Below, piece by piece: positions 1 to 11,438 of a DNA stretch of 64,000 nt (its first letter is position 1; every line of letters begins with the position of its first letter). Source of the DNA: Methylobacterium terricola (lineage in GTDB: Bacteria; Pseudomonadota; Alphaproteobacteria; Rhizobiales; Beijerinckiaceae); the NCBI RefSeq assembly GCF_006151805.1, contig NZ_VDDA01000001.1, positions 372,001 to 436,000 of the forward strand, written 5' to 3'. The notes below the pieces were generated by a model. The model saw only the letters and a program-made list of their open reading frames with translations, did not search any database and was not told the origin of the DNA. The translations under genes were made by a program, and so were the position numbers.

Positions 1-1516
1 TCACCGTCACGCCCACGCCGGCATGGGCGATCGCGGTGCCCCAGGCCGAGCGCGGCAGGCCGGCGGCGCGGCGCAGCGACAGGCCGACCGTCTTGCCCCG
101 CGCCCGGGTGACGATCTCGAGGGCGGCGCCGACGATCAGGTACGCGCCGAGCCCGATGCCGAGCGGCGCCCCCACGGGTCCGCCCCAGGTGACGGCGATG
201 GCGGCGAGCGTGACGGCGAGCGCCAGCCCGAAGCCGACGAACAGCCGCTGGCTCGCCGCCGCGAGGTCGCCGCGCTTCCAGGCCAGCGTCTGGCCGAACG
301 GCACCACGAGCAGCAGCGGCACCGCGAGCGGCACGAAGGTCAGGTTGAAGAACGGCGCCCCGACCGAGATCTTCTCCCCCGTCAGCGATTCGAGTGCCAG
401 CGGATACAGCGTGCCGACGAGCACGGTGGCGCAGGCCGCCGACAGGAAGAGGTTGTTCATCACCAGCGCCCCCTCGCGGGAGATCGGCGCGAACAGGCCG
501 CCCTGGCGCAAGGTGGGCGCCCGCCAGGCGTAGAGCGCCAGCGAGCCGCCGATGAACACGACCAGGATGCCGAGGATGAAGGTGCCGCGCGCCGGATCGG
601 TGGCGAAGGTGTGGACCGAGGTGAGCACGCCCGAGCGCACCAGGAAGGTGCCGAGCAGCGACAGCGAGAAGGTCAGGATGGCGAGCAGCACCGTCCAGAC
701 CTTGAGCGCGTCGCGCTTCTCCATCACCACGGTGGAGTGGACCAGTGCCGTGCCGGCGAGCCAGGGCATCAGCGAGGCGTTCTCGACCGGGTCCCAGAAC
801 CACCAGCCGCCCCAGCCGAGCTCGTAATAGGCCCAGTACGACCCCATGGCGATGCCGATGGTGAGGAAGCACCAGGCCGCCAGCGTCCAGGGCCGCACCG
901 CCCGGGCCCAGGCCGCGTCGATCCGGCCCTCGATCAAGGCCGCGATGGCGAAGGCGAAGGTGATCGAGAAGCCGACATAGCCGAGATAGAGCAGCGGCGG
1001 ATGGATCGCGAGGCCGGGATCCTGGAGCAGCGGGTTGAGGTCGCGGCCCTCGACCGGGGCCGGGTTGAGCCGGTTGAACGGGTTCGAGGTGACGAGGATG
1101 AAGAGCAGGAACACCGCGGTGATCGCCGCCTGCACGCCGAGGGTGTTGGCGCGCAAGGTCGGCGGCACGGACTTGCGCGCGAGCGCCACCACGGCGCCGA
1201 ACAGCGCCAGGATCAGCACCCAGAGCATCATCGAGCCCTCGTGGTTCCCCCAGACGCCGGAGATCTTGTAGATCAGCGGCTTCATCGAGTGGGAATTCTC
1301 GACGACGTTCTGGACCGAGAAGTCCGAGGTGACGTGGGCGTAGGTGAGCGCCGCGAACGAGAAGGCGATGCACGCGAAGGTGGCGAGCGCCGCCGGCACC
1401 GTGACGCTGCGCAGGACCGGGTCGCCGGTGCGGCTCGCCCAGACCGGCATCACCATCTGCGTCAGCGACAGGGCGAGCGCCAGGGCGAGGGCGTAGTGAC
1501 CAACCTCGATCAGCAC
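1..1516 (-). CDS. ccmF: Cytochrome c maturation protein CcmF, haem lyase subunit (3' part beyond left edge)
   Basis: Minus-strand frame opening with a GTG (VLIEVGHYALALALALSL) and running off the left edge. About 505 residues are present and CcmF is usually about 650, so the C-terminus is missing. It is an inner-membrane protein that, with CcmH/CcmI, attaches haem to apocytochrome CxxCH motifs. The tryptophan-rich WWD signature is visible (WGGWWFWDPVENASLMPWL), as is the N-terminal HSMKPLIYKISGVWGNHEGS block with a conserved His. The GTG is chosen because homologues start at this point and a GAAAGG sequence lies just upstream. It is downstream of ccmE after a 158-bp gap, wider than the usual near-contact. 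Confidence 0.93.
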   Translation of the reverse strand, partial: MLIEVGHYALALALALSLTQMVMPVWASRTGDPVLRSVTVPAALATFACIAFSFAALTYAHVTSDFSVQNVVENSHSMKPLIYKISGVWGNHEGSMMLWVLILALFGAVVALARKSVPPTLRANTLGVQAAITAVFLLFILVTSNPFNRLNPAPVEGRDLNPLLQDPGLAIHPPLLYLGYVGFSITFAFAIAALIEGRIDAAWARAVRPWTLAAWCFLTIGIAMGSYWAYYELGWGGWWFWDPVENASLMPWLAGTALVHSTVVMEKRDALKVWTVLLAILTFSLSLLGTFLVRSGVLTSVHTFATDPARGTFILGILVVFIGGSLALYAWRAPTLRQGGLFAPISREGALVMNNLFLSAACATVLVGTLYPLALESLTGEKISVGAPFFNLTFVPLAVPLLLVVPFGQTLAWKRGDLAAASQRLFVGFGLALAVTLAAIAVTWGGPVGAPLGIGLGAYLIVGAALEIVTRARGKTVGLSLRRAAGLPRSAWGTAIAHAGVGVTV

Positions 1517-1674
1517 CAGGGCGACCTTTCGGTAAACATGTGTCCATCGGGACGGGAGATCGGCCGACGGCTCTCCCGACCCGGCGTCCTGCCACGGCGG
1601 ATCGCGGCCGTCACCTTAGTCCGCTTCGGCTCCGACGCCGCCCAGACCTTCCGCCGCACGGGGATACAGACTGA

Positions 1675-2160
1675 TTATTGGGTGGCGGTGCGCGAGGCCG
1701 GTCCGGATTGACCTTGCGCGGCCGCGCCGCCTTCCTGCCAGCGGCCTTGCGCCTTGAGGGCGTCGGCGACCTCGCGCGGCATGTAGGTCTCGTCGTGCTT
1801 GGCCAGCACCGTGTCGGCCCGGAACGTCCCGTCGGCCTGCAGCACGCCCTCGGTCACCACGCCCTGGCCTTCGCGAAACAGGTCGGGCAGCAGGCCGCGG
1901 TAGCGCACCGGCACGGTCGAGCCGGTATCGGTGACGCTGAACTCCACATGCCCGTCGGCCTCGCGCTTGAGCGAGCCGGCCTCGACCAGGCCGCCGAGGC
2001 GGAAGCGGGTGCCGGGCGCGACCTTCTGGCTCGCCACCTCGGTCGGCGAGCGGAAGAACACGATCGTGTCGCGCATCGCCGTGAGGACGAGCCCCAGGGC
2101 CGCCGCCAGCACGGCGCTGCAGACGAGGATGAGGACGGAGCGGCGGCGCCGGCGCGTCAT
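1675..2160 (-). CDS. ccmE: Haem chaperone CcmE
   Basis: 161-residue periplasmic haem chaperone of system I cytochrome c maturation, anchored by one N-terminal membrane helix (about residues 8-28) after an Arg-rich start ([10 protein letters not shown]). It has the OB-fold core and the haem-binding motif [10 protein letters not shown], whose His binds haem covalently in the family. It lies between ccmI and ccmF on the same strand, the usual system I order. The tail is Ala/Gln-rich and variable, as in homologues. Confidence 0.95.
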   Translation of the reverse strand: MTRRRRRSVLILVCSAVLAAALGLVLTAMRDTIVFFRSPTEVASQKVAPGTRFRLGGLVEAGSLKREADGHVEFSVTDTGSTVPVRYRGLLPDLFREGQGVVTEGVLQADGTFRADTVLAKHDETYMPREVADALKAQGRWQEGGAAAQGQSGPASRTATQ

Positions 2161-2342
2161 GATCGCGGTCTCAGGCCGAGCGACGGGGGAGGGCGGTGGC
2201 GAGGGTCATCAGGGGCGTCTCCCGGGGAGGCCGGCATGGGCCGGCTCTGTTGGCGTCTTTTGCTACGTCGCAGCGCGCGTGGCGAGGCGGCAAAAAGCGG
2301 GGGGGCCTGCGGGATGATGGCCCGGCCCCGTGCCTTTGCAGG

Positions 2343-2391
2343 GCGCGCGCCCGAACCCTCCCCCCTCGGCGGGGGAGGGCTCACGCGCGCG
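2343..2391. repeat. GC-rich hairpin between ccmI and ccmE
   Basis: CCCTCCCCC (2356-2364) and GGGGGAGGG (2371-2379) form a perfect 9-bp stem, flanked by GCGCGCGC-type sequence on both sides. It resembles one half-unit of the larger dispersed element at 18194 and 24830. It has no T-run, so it is more likely a repeat than a terminator. Confidence 0.6.
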
Positions 2392-2404
2392 GCCGTCGCG
2401 ATCA

Positions 2405-3553
2405 TCACGGCGCCTTCGCCACGCCCAAGCCCAGCTCCCGCGCCACCTCCTCCACCGGCGCGACTTTGCCCGGATCCGTCCCGAGCGCCGCGCGCGCCTG
2501 CGCCAGCGTCGCCTCCGCCTTCGGCCGCTCGCCGAGCACCATGTAGGAGCGCACCAGCCGGCCCCACTCCTCTCCCGTCCCGCCCTTCTCGGCGAGGCGC
2601 TGGGCCAGGCCGTCGACCATGCCGCGGATCATCCCGCGCTGCTCCTCGCTCATTCCCGGCTTCGTGCCGGCAGGCGCAGCGGCGACCGGCGGCGCGGCGG
2701 CGCCGTCGAGGCGGGCGAGGCTTTCGCGCACCAGCGGCAGCCAGGGCGCCTCGGGGGGCGCGGCCGCTTCCATCGCGGCGTAACGGCTGCGGGCCTGGGC
2801 GCGGTCGCCGTCCTGCTCGGCCGCGCGGGCGAGGTAGAATTGCGGCTTAACCGCCTTGGGATCCTGCTTGAGCGCCCGCTCGAAGGCGTCGCGCGCCTTC
2901 GACGAGACGACGCCGTCGCCCGCCGCCACCAGGGCCTCGCCGTAATCGGCGAGCCGGGTCGCGTCGTCGCCGAGGATCCGCAGGGAATTCTCGTAGGCCT
3001 TGATCGCGTCCTCGACGCGGCCGACGCGCAGGTAGACCGGGGCCAGCACCGCCCAACCGCGGCCGTCCTCCGGCGCCTTGGCGAGATGGGCCTCGATCTG
3101 CGTGACCGCCGCCGCGAGGTCGTTGCCGGCCGACCGGGCATGGGCCAGGCGCTCGGCCTGGGGCTGGGCCGGCAGGTCGGGCGAGCCGTAGATGCCGTAG
3201 ACGAGGAGCGCCACCAGCGGCACCGTCGAGAGGGCGAAGGCGGACGCGGCGCGGCGCCGGCGCAGCGCCGGCTCGCCGACCGCGCCGGGGCCCCGGCCGG
3301 GCTCGCGGCTCGCCCGCAACAGGCGCCGCGCCGCTTCGGCCTTCGCGGCCTCGGCCTCCGGCGCGGCCAGCAGCCCGCGGGCGGCGTCGCGGTCGATCTC
3401 GCGGAGCTGGTCGCGGTAGAAGCCGGTCTCGGTGGCGATCCGCGCCTCGCCCTCCGGCAGGGAAGCGAAGGCGGGGCGGCGCGACATCGGCCAAAGCAGG
3501 GCGAGCACCGCCAGGCCGGTCATGAGCGCGAAGATGAACCAGATCGCCGTCAT
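2405..3553 (-). CDS. ccmI: Cytochrome c maturation protein CcmI (CycH), TPR protein
   Basis: 382 residues. Two membrane helices (about residues 3-20 and 103-123) bracket a cytoplasmic leucine-zipper-like loop (FYRDQLREIDRDAARGLL), followed by a periplasmic TPR domain (about 140-270) and a further C-terminal helical region. CcmI holds apocytochrome c C-termini and hands them to the CcmF/CcmH haem lyase. As first gene of the minus-strand ccmI-E-F set it probably leads the operon. The C-terminus is near normal length. An Ala/Pro linker at about 275-300 separates the TPRs from the last domain. Confidence 0.92.
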   Translation of the reverse strand: MTAIWFIFALMTGLAVLALLWPMSRRPAFASLPEGEARIATETGFYRDQLREIDRDAARGLLAAPEAEAAKAEAARRLLRASREPGRGPGAVGEPALRRRRAASAFALSTVPLVALLVYGIYGSPDLPAQPQAERLAHARSAGNDLAAAVTQIEAHLAKAPEDGRGWAVLAPVYLRVGRVEDAIKAYENSLRILGDDATRLADYGEALVAAGDGVVSSKARDAFERALKQDPKAVKPQFYLARAAEQDGDRAQARSRYAAMEAAAPPEAPWLPLVRESLARLDGAAAPPVAAAPAGTKPGMSEEQRGMIRGMVDGLAQRLAEKGGTGEEWGRLVRSYMVLGERPKAEATLAQARAALGTDPGKVAPVEEVARELGLGVAKAP

Positions 3554-3649
3554 GCCCCTCTCTATCGCTCCCCCGTGGGGGACACGATTCGCGAGCGTGG
3601 CGACAAGGTGTCACGCACGGGCAATCCCGTGCGGCGGCGCGCCCTGTCG

Positions 3650-5416
3650 TCAGCGCGGCGCCACCGGCCAGAACAGGCTGATCAGCAGCGTCCCGACGAC
3701 GATCACCATGAGCGAGAGCGGCAGGCCGAGGCGGGCGTAATCGCCGAAGCGGTAGCCGCCCGGGCCCATCACCAGGGTGTTGCACTGGTGCCCGATCGGG
3801 GTGAGGAAGTCGCAGGCGGCCCCCACCGACACCGCCATCAGGAACGGGTCCGGGTTGAGCCCGAGCTTCACCGCCAGGCTGGCGCCGATCGGTCCCATCA
3901 CCAGCACCGTCGCGGCGTTGTTGAGGAACGGCGTCACCGCCATGGCGGCGACGAGCAGCAGGCCGATCGCCAGCATCGGCGGCACCGAATGCATCGCGTT
4001 CGAGAGCGCCCCGGCGATCAGGTCGGTGCCGCCGGTGGCCCGCACCGCGTCGCTGACCGGGATCAGGGCGCCGAGCAGCACGATCACCGGCCACTCGATC
4101 GTCTCGTAGGCCTCGTGCATGGTCATCACGCGCAGGCACAGGAGCAGCACCGCGGCGCCGAAGAACGCCATCGCCACCGGCACGACGTGAAGGGCGATGA
4201 GGGCCATCGCCCCGGCCAGCACCGCGATCGGGATGTAGCTGCGGCGGCTGTGGCCCAGCGCCAGCTTGCGCTCGGCGAGCGGCAGCAGGCCGAACTCCGA
4301 GAGCACGTCGGCGAGCCGCTCGGATTCGGCGCGCAGCACCACCACGTCGCCGGCGCGCAGGCGCACGCTGCCGATGCGCCGTGTGATCGCCGCGCCCGAC
4401 CGGCTGACCGCGAGCAAAGCGGTGCCGTAGCGCGCGGCGAGGTCCGCCCCGGCCGCGGTGGTGCCGACGAGGGCCGAGCCCTCCGGGATCACCGCCTCGA
4501 TCACCGTCAGCTCGGCCCCGGCGGCCTGCGTGCCGACCAGGGTGAGCTTCGCCCGGGCCACCAGCCGCTCCAGGTCCTCCGGTTCGCCGTCGAGCAGCAG
4601 CACGTCGTCGGCGGCCAGCCGCCAGTCCGGCCCCGGCACGTAGCGGCGGAAGCGTTCGCGGATGATGGTCGCCACCGTCACGTCGCCGTCGCCGAGCGCT
4701 TCCAGCTCGCCCACGGTGGCGCCGACGAGGGGCGACTCCGCCGGCAGGCAGGCCTCGGTGGTGTAGGCCTCGATCCGGAACGCCGCGGCGAGCGAGCCGC
4801 CGGGCCGCCGGTCCCGGGGCAGCAGCCGGTAGCCCACCGACAGGAAGGCGAGGCCTGCCACCGCCAAGCCAAGGCCGACCGGCGTGAAGTCGAACATCCC
4901 GAAGGGCTGGCCGACGACGTCCGCCCGGACCTTCGCCACGATGATGTTGTTCGACGAGCCGACCAGCGTCACGAGGCCGCCGATCAGCGAGGCGAAGGAC
5001 ATCGGCATCAGGAGCATCGAGGCCGGCGTGCCGGTCTTGCGCCCGAGCTGCAAAGCCACCGGCATGAAGATCGCGAGCGCGCCGATGTTCTTGGTGAAGA
5101 TCGACAGCCCCATCACCGCGCCGGCGAGCGCCGGCACCTGCTGGCGGGGTTTTCGCAGGTAAGGCAGGAGTGGGCGCATCGCGCTCTCGACCACGCCGGA
5201 GCGGGACACCGCCGATGAGATGACGAGGGCGCTCGCCACGATGATCACCACGTCGTCGGCGAAGCCGTCGAAGGCCTTCGACGCCGGCACAAGCCCGAGC
5301 GCCACGGCGGCGACGAGGGAGAGCAAAGCCACGAGGTCGTAGGGCAGCCGGCCCCAGATGAAGAGCAGGACGGTGACCCCGATGAGGCCGAAGGCGAGGC
5401 CTTGGTCGAGGGTCAT
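3650..5416 (-). CDS. SLC13 (DASS) family anion permease with two RCK_C domains
   Basis: 588-residue inner-membrane transporter with two blocks of hydrophobic helices. A central soluble part of about 170-200 residues carries two TrkA-C (RCK_C) modules, recognisable by GATVGELEALGDGDVTV and GDVVVLRAESERLADV. The C-terminal half has the SLC13-like segment FLNNAATVLVMGPIG. Family members move sulfate, dicarboxylates or other anions with Na+ or H+; the substrate cannot be read here. ATG at 5416 is used because the helix pattern starts at MTLDQGLAFGLIG; upstream in-frame sequence is Arg/Pro-rich and not family-like. It is a single gene with no obvious operon partner. Confidence 0.88.
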   Translation of the reverse strand: MTLDQGLAFGLIGVTVLLFIWGRLPYDLVALLSLVAAVALGLVPASKAFDGFADDVVIIVASALVISSAVSRSGVVESAMRPLLPYLRKPRQQVPALAGAVMGLSIFTKNIGALAIFMPVALQLGRKTGTPASMLLMPMSFASLIGGLVTLVGSSNNIIVAKVRADVVGQPFGMFDFTPVGLGLAVAGLAFLSVGYRLLPRDRRPGGSLAAAFRIEAYTTEACLPAESPLVGATVGELEALGDGDVTVATIIRERFRRYVPGPDWRLAADDVLLLDGEPEDLERLVARAKLTLVGTQAAGAELTVIEAVIPEGSALVGTTAAGADLAARYGTALLAVSRSGAAITRRIGSVRLRAGDVVVLRAESERLADVLSEFGLLPLAERKLALGHSRRSYIPIAVLAGAMALIALHVVPVAMAFFGAAVLLLCLRVMTMHEAYETIEWPVIVLLGALIPVSDAVRATGGTDLIAGALSNAMHSVPPMLAIGLLLVAAMAVTPFLNNAATVLVMGPIGASLAVKLGLNPDPFLMAVSVGAACDFLTPIGHQCNTLVMGPGGYRFGDYARLGLPLSLMVIVVGTLLISLFWPVAPR

Positions 5417-5757
5417 GCGCGGGACATCCGGGCGACGGGTCGGGTGCGGGTCATGCCGGGGCGGTGATCCTGATGCGGGGTCGCGGGCCTCCCTAGATTG
5501 GGCCGCGCGGGGCGGCGCCCAGGGCGGGGACGCGAAGAGTTTGCGCGGCCGGCGCCTTTCCACGCGGGCGGTGCCGGGTTCGGCTCGCTGCCGGGGTGGG
5601 CGAGCGGGGGCGGGATCGCCGAGAGAGGGGTACGAGCAATCGACGATCGCGCCAGGGTAGGGACGGAGCCGCGAGGAGAGGGCCGAACCCTGCAGGCGGC
5701 CGGACGCATCGCGAGCAGGGCGTGATTCCAGAGGAGTGCGCCTCTTTCCGCAGGCGC
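5417..5757. other. Intergenic region, no gene recognised
   Basis: 341 bp between the permease start and the antitoxin stop. All frames give short Arg/Gly/Pro-rich products without recognisable domains. The promoter of the minus-strand permease should lie here, but no convincing -35/-10 pair was seen. Confidence 0.5.
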
Positions 5758-6036
5758 CTATGCGACGGCGTCTGCCACCATATCCGGATGCCGCCTGATG
5801 ACCCGCACGTAAGCAATGGCGAAATCCGGTGCCGTCGCCCGCGCCTGCTCCCAGTCGCGTAGCGTGCCGACTGGGACCCGAAAGCGGCGGGCGAACTCGA
5901 TCTGCGACAGGCCGAGCCCGGTCCGCGTCCTGCGGATCAGGCGTGCGCGCTGGCCGCGATCCAGCGCGTCGACGCCCACGTCGAAATCCTCGGGATCGGC
6001 CGGGTCAGCCGGCAGCGCGATAGGCTCGCTCTTCAC
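5758..6036 (-). CDS. XRE-type helix-turn-helix antitoxin
   Basis: 92 residues with a C-terminal helix-turn-helix (about 38-70: GLSQIEFARRFRVPVGTLRDWEQ), the Xre/HigA kind of DNA-binding fold, behind an acidic N-terminus that could embrace the toxin. Its first 32 bases overlap the end of the BrnT-like toxin gene, so the order is toxin then antitoxin. It probably neutralises the toxin and represses the shared promoter through the dyad at 6292-6308. Classical BrnA antitoxins belong to a different DNA-binding family, so this is the XRE-partnered variant. Confidence 0.82.
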   Translation of the reverse strand: MKSEPIALPADPADPEDFDVGVDALDRGQRARLIRRTRTGLGLSQIEFARRFRVPVGTLRDWEQARATAPDFAIAYVRVIRRHPDMVADAVA

Positions 6037-6280
6037 CCTTGTTGCTCCTTCTCACCGAGATGAAACGAGGCAGGTCATCCCTCCAGACGAACACGCCGGT
6101 AAACAGCTTCTGCTCGACGAGCCCGATCACTTTGAACCTCTCCTCCCCGTCGACGTCACGAATCGACGGGATGAGCAGATGGTCGCCGTCCTCGAGAATG
6201 CGGTCGCCGAAGGCCAGGGGCAGCTTGTGCTTCTGGCGATTGATCGCGTCCTTGGCAGGGTCGAACCGATCGGCCGTCAT
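6005..6280 (-). CDS. BrnT family toxin (type II toxin-antitoxin)
   Basis: 91 residues with the BrnT pattern: FDPAKDAINRQKHKLPLAFGDRI near the N-terminus, a central acidic beta-rich part (GEERFKVIGLVEQKLFTGVFV) and the closing RFISVRRSNKGEERAY. BrnT proteins are RelE-fold ribonucleases that inhibit translation; the His/Lys/Arg/Tyr residues expected at the active site are present. The ATG at 6280 sits about two bases below the predicted transcription start, so the message may be leaderless. The 3' end overlaps the antitoxin gene. Confidence 0.88.
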   Translation of the reverse strand: MTADRFDPAKDAINRQKHKLPLAFGDRILEDGDHLLIPSIRDVDGEERFKVIGLVEQKLFTGVFVWRDDLPRFISVRRSNKGEERAYRAAG

Positions 6281-6288
6281 AAGTCGAA

Positions 6289-6317
6289 AATATACGGGAT
6301 TTCCGTATGGCTTGCAA
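6289..6317 (-). promoter_or_regulatory. Toxin-antitoxin promoter with overlapping dyad operator
   Basis: Read on the minus strand: -35 TTGCAA (6317-6312), 17-nt spacer, -10 TATATT (6294-6289). A perfect dyad ATACGG-N5-CCGTAT (6292-6308) fills the spacer and touches the -10, where an autorepressing antitoxin would bind. The region is clearly more AT-rich than its surroundings. Inferred from sequence only. Confidence 0.72.
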
Positions 6318-6439
6318 CGCTGGCCGTAAGGGGTGTCGCACGCGATCAACGACCTCATGGCCTGTCGCGGGAGGTTGATCTGAGGGAGCCCGTCAGGCGA
6401 TCGCACGTTGGTGCTTGGCCGTAGGACCCGAGACTTCGC

Positions 6440-6997
6440 ATGAGCTTCGCCTTCCTCACCCGCGCCTTCGGGCGCGACGCGCCGGACGACGTCGAGGAGC
6501 CGGAGGCCGCCCCGGCCCGGGCCTCGCGGCGCGACCGGCGGGCGGGCCGCGCCGACGCCGTCGTGACGGAAGCGTTGAGCCAGAAAGTCCTGCACGCCTT
6601 CCTGCAGAACCGCCACCAGACCCTGGTGCCGTTCACCCTGAACCTCAGGGTGCTGGAGCCGGCCCAGCGCGACCTCGTGGTTCAGGCGATGGCGGCGGCG
6701 TTCCTGGCGCAGGGGCGGCGGCAGGATCCGGCCCCGGTCCGCGACGCGCTCGCCCGGATCAGCGCGGCGGAGGCCGAGCGCCAGCGCCTCGACAAGGCGC
6801 TCGCCGCGCCGCTGGCGCTGGGCGACCTGCTCGACGCGATCCAGGCGGCCGATCTCGGCGCCTCCGCCTATGCCGCCTCGCTGCTCGCCATCGACCAGCG
6901 CCGAAGGGTCAACCAGCTGTATCTGGCCTACCTGGCCGAGCGCCTGGGGTTGTCCGAGGATATCGTCTCCAGCCTGCACCGGCGCTACCGGGTCTGA
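6440..6997 (+). CDS. DUF533 / TerB-like protein
   Basis: 185 residues. The C-terminal two thirds match the DUF533 (YebE-type, TerB-like) helical fold, ending with the typical block ASAYAASLLAIDQRRR...YLAYLAERLGLSEDIV. The N-terminus (about 1-40) is charged and low in complexity, without the glycine-rich membrane segment many DUF533 proteins have. Function of the family is unknown. It stands alone between the divergent toxin-antitoxin operon and the TetR gene. Confidence 0.7.
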   Translation: MSFAFLTRAFGRDAPDDVEEPEAAPARASRRDRRAGRADAVVTEALSQKVLHAFLQNRHQTLVPFTLNLRVLEPAQRDLVVQAMAAAFLAQGRRQDPAPVRDALARISAAEAERQRLDKALAAPLALGDLLDAIQAADLGASAYAASLLAIDQRRRVNQLYLAYLAERLGLSEDIVSSLHRRYRV

Positions 6998-7112
6998 GAC
7001 TGCGTCCCCGAGGCGCCGACGGAGGCGGAGCGCGGGGCTTCTCTTGCCGCGGCCGGGCCGTTACCCTGGCGGGATCGTCGCGCCGCCGATCCTGACTGTT
7101 CTTTCGAGGTCC

Positions 7113-7814
7113 ATGCCCCGCAGCCGCCCCGGCGCCCCGTCCCGCGACGAGCTGAACCCGGCCGACGGGTTGCTTCCCGCCGCGCCGATCTCCAGCGGGC
7201 TGGGCCCGCGCGTCCGGCCGGCGCCGCCCTCCGCCGACGCGCGGCTGCTCGCCATCGCTGCCGACCACCTGCGCCGGCTCGGCCACCGGCAGGTCACGGT
7301 GGTCGGGGTCGCGGCGGAGGCGGGCATGACCCATGCCAACGTCTACCGCTACTTCCCGTCGAAGACCGCCCTCGTCGATGCGGTGGCGGGCCGCTGGCTG
7401 CGGGAGGTCGAGGCCGAGCTCGGCGCCATCGCGGACGCACCGGATCCCGCCGACGACAAGCTCGAGCGCCTGCTGCTGGCGCTGGCCTCGATGCAGCGCG
7501 AGGTGCTGGCGCGCGATCCGCACCTCTTCGCCGTCCACCGCGACGCCACCGTCGAGTCCCGGCCGATCGCCCGGCGCCACCGCGGCCGCCTGCGCCAGCT
7601 GGTCGAGCGGGTGATCGAGGAGGGGATGAATGCCGGCACCTTCTCGCTGCGGGACCGCGAGCGCGGCCTCGCCTTCATCTTCGACACCAGCCACCGCTTC
7701 CTGCACCCGGTCTCGATCCAGCTCGACGCCGAGGTGCCCCGCGACCTGATCGAGGCCCGCCTCGGCGCGGTCATCCGGGCGATGCTGCGGATCCTGCGCA
7801 TCGGCACCCTGTAA
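7113..7814 (+). CDS. TetR family transcriptional regulator
   Basis: 233 residues. The N-terminal TetR_N DNA-binding domain lies at about 45-95, with the recognition segment VTVVGVAAEAGMTHANVYRYFPSKTALVDAV read in two parts (VAAEAGMTHANVYRYF, then SKTALVDAV). A ligand/dimer domain with conserved TetR_C-like features follows. ATG 7113 is used; the roughly 40 residues before the HTH are Pro/Arg-rich, so a later start is possible. The target is unknown; no transporter or enzyme is divergently adjacent. A terminator-like hairpin follows at 7941. Confidence 0.85.
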   Translation: MPRSRPGAPSRDELNPADGLLPAAPISSGLGPRVRPAPPSADARLLAIAADHLRRLGHRQVTVVGVAAEAGMTHANVYRYFPSKTALVDAVAGRWLREVEAELGAIADAPDPADDKLERLLLALASMQREVLARDPHLFAVHRDATVESRPIARRHRGRLRQLVERVIEEGMNAGTFSLRDRERGLAFIFDTSHRFLHPVSIQLDAEVPRDLIEARLGAVIRAMLRILRIGTL

Positions 7815-7899
7815 CTCGCTGACAAAACGTCGATCATGTAACGCCCAGTTGCGTGCATTGGTAAGTTATTGCATCGCAACAGAAAACGAAATCGGGTGA

Positions 7900-9024
<1,125 letters not shown>

Positions 9025-9033
9025 GGCCTGACG

Positions 9034-9057
9034 GGCGGCGCGGCTCTCCGCGCCGCC
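9034..9057 (+). other. Perfect GC hairpin in the mdh-sucC junction
   Basis: GGCGGCGCGG (9034-9043), loop CTCT, CCGCGCCGCC (9048-9057): ten perfect base pairs, no following T-run. One of a series at the junctions of this operon; it may protect or separate mRNA segments rather than terminate. Confidence 0.65.
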
Positions 9058-9097
9058 TCCCCGACGCCCCGCCCGACGAAGAGAAAGCTTTCCGCCC

Positions 9098-10294
<1,197 letters not shown>

Positions 10295-10301
10295 GGAGGG
10301 C

Positions 10302-10323
10302 AGGGCGCCCGCGAGGGCGCCCT
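10302..10323 (+). other. Perfect GC hairpin in the sucC-sucD junction
   Basis: AGGGCGCCC (10302-10310), GCGA tetraloop, GGGCGCCCT (10315-10323), eight bases after the sucC stop. The GNRA-type loop makes it a stable RNA hairpin; the short TTCT after it is too weak for a classical terminator. Confidence 0.65.
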
Positions 10324-10451
10324 TCTCGTGAGCGGGGCTCGGCCATCGGGCTTCCCCTCGGCGCAGTTTCTCAGGCGCGGTGCATCCCCTGAGGCTCGGT
10401 CCGCCTGAGCCGTACCGCCCATTCCCGAATGCAGATCTCCGGAGATCGCAC

Positions 10452-11336
10452 GTGTCCATCCTCATCGACAAGAATACCAAGGTCATCTGCCAGGGCTTCA
10501 CCGGCAAGAACGGGACCTTCCACTCCGAGCAGGCGATCGCCTACGGCACCAAGATGGTCGGCGGCACCTCGCCGGGGAAGGGCGGCGCGACCCATCTCGG
10601 CCTGCCGGTGTTCGACACCGTGAAGGAGGCCCGTCACGCCACCGGCGCTGACGCCTCGGTGGTCTACGTGCCGCCGCCGGGCGCCGCCGACGCGATCTGC
10701 GAGGCGATCGACGCCGAGATCCCGCTGATCGTCTGCATCACGGAAGGGATTCCCGTCCTCGACATGGTGCGCGTCAAGCGTTCGCTCGAGGGCTCGAAGT
10801 CGCGGCTCATCGGCCCGAACTGCCCCGGCATCGTCACCGCCGGCGAGTCGAAGATCGGCATCATGCCGGCCAACATCTTCCGTCCGGGCTCGGTCGGCAT
10901 CGTGTCGCGCTCCGGCACCCTGACCTACGAGGCGGTGTTCCAGACCACCAACGAGGGCCTCGGCCAGACCACCGCGGTCGGCATCGGCGGCGACCCGGTC
11001 AAGGGCACCGAGTTCATCGACATGCTCGAGATGTTCCTGGCCGACGACAAGACCGAGTCGATCGTGATGATCGGCGAGATCGGCGGCTCGGCCGAGGAAG
11101 AGGCGGCGCAGTTCATTCGTGACGAGGCCAAGCGCGGCCGCAAGAAGCCGATGGTCGGCTTCATCGCCGGCCGCACGGCGCCTCCCGGCCGCCGCATGGG
11201 CCATGCCGGCGCGATCATCTCGGGCGGCAAGGGCGGCGCCGAGGACAAGATCGCCGCGATGGAGGAGGCCGGCATCCGCGTCTCGCCGTCGCCGGCGCGC
11301 CTCGGCAAGACCCTGGTCGAGGTCCTGAAGGGTTGA
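10452..11336 (+). CDS. sucD: Succinyl-CoA synthetase (ADP-forming) subunit alpha
   Basis: 294 residues from a GTG start ([21 protein letters not shown]), preceded by a GGAG ribosome-binding site. It carries the CoA-binding Rossmann domain (about 1-125) and the active-site His251 in [14 protein letters not shown], which is phosphorylated during catalysis. Earlier in-frame ATGs would add a non-homologous leader and are rejected. It follows sucC after a 157-bp gap containing a hairpin. Confidence 0.97.
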   Translation: MSILIDKNTKVICQGFTGKNGTFHSEQAIAYGTKMVGGTSPGKGGATHLGLPVFDTVKEARHATGADASVVYVPPPGAADAICEAIDAEIPLIVCITEGIPVLDMVRVKRSLEGSKSRLIGPNCPGIVTAGESKIGIMPANIFRPGSVGIVSRSGTLTYEAVFQTTNEGLGQTTAVGIGGDPVKGTEFIDMLEMFLADDKTESIVMIGEIGGSAEEEAAQFIRDEAKRGRKKPMVGFIAGRTAPPGRRMGHAGAIISGGKGGAEDKIAAMEEAGIRVSPSPARLGKTLVEVLKG

Positions 11337-11367
11337 AGCCCTTCGCCTCGCGCATGGCAGGCGTGGC

Positions 11368-11389
11368 GTGCGGAATCGAAGGTCCGCAC
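11368..11389 (+). other. Hairpin after sucD
   Basis: GTGCGGA (11368-11374) and TCCGCAC (11383-11389) pair across an 8-nt loop, 31 bases after the sucD stop. There is no T-run. It is the first of two hairpins in the 211-bp sucD-sucA gap. Confidence 0.5.
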
Positions 11390-11438
11390 CCACATCGCAA
11401 GCAAACGTCAACTCTCTTGAGTTCGTAAAGACATCCTC

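Noticed and set aside
23..1711. Long open frame on the plus strand opposite ccmF
   Set aside because: The product is Arg/His/Gln/Gly-rich low-complexity sequence typical of the antisense of a GC-rich gene, while the minus strand gives a clear CcmF.
2330..5218. 962-codon open frame on the plus strand opposite ccmI and the permease
   Set aside because: Same antisense composition, no domains; both minus-strand genes are convincing.
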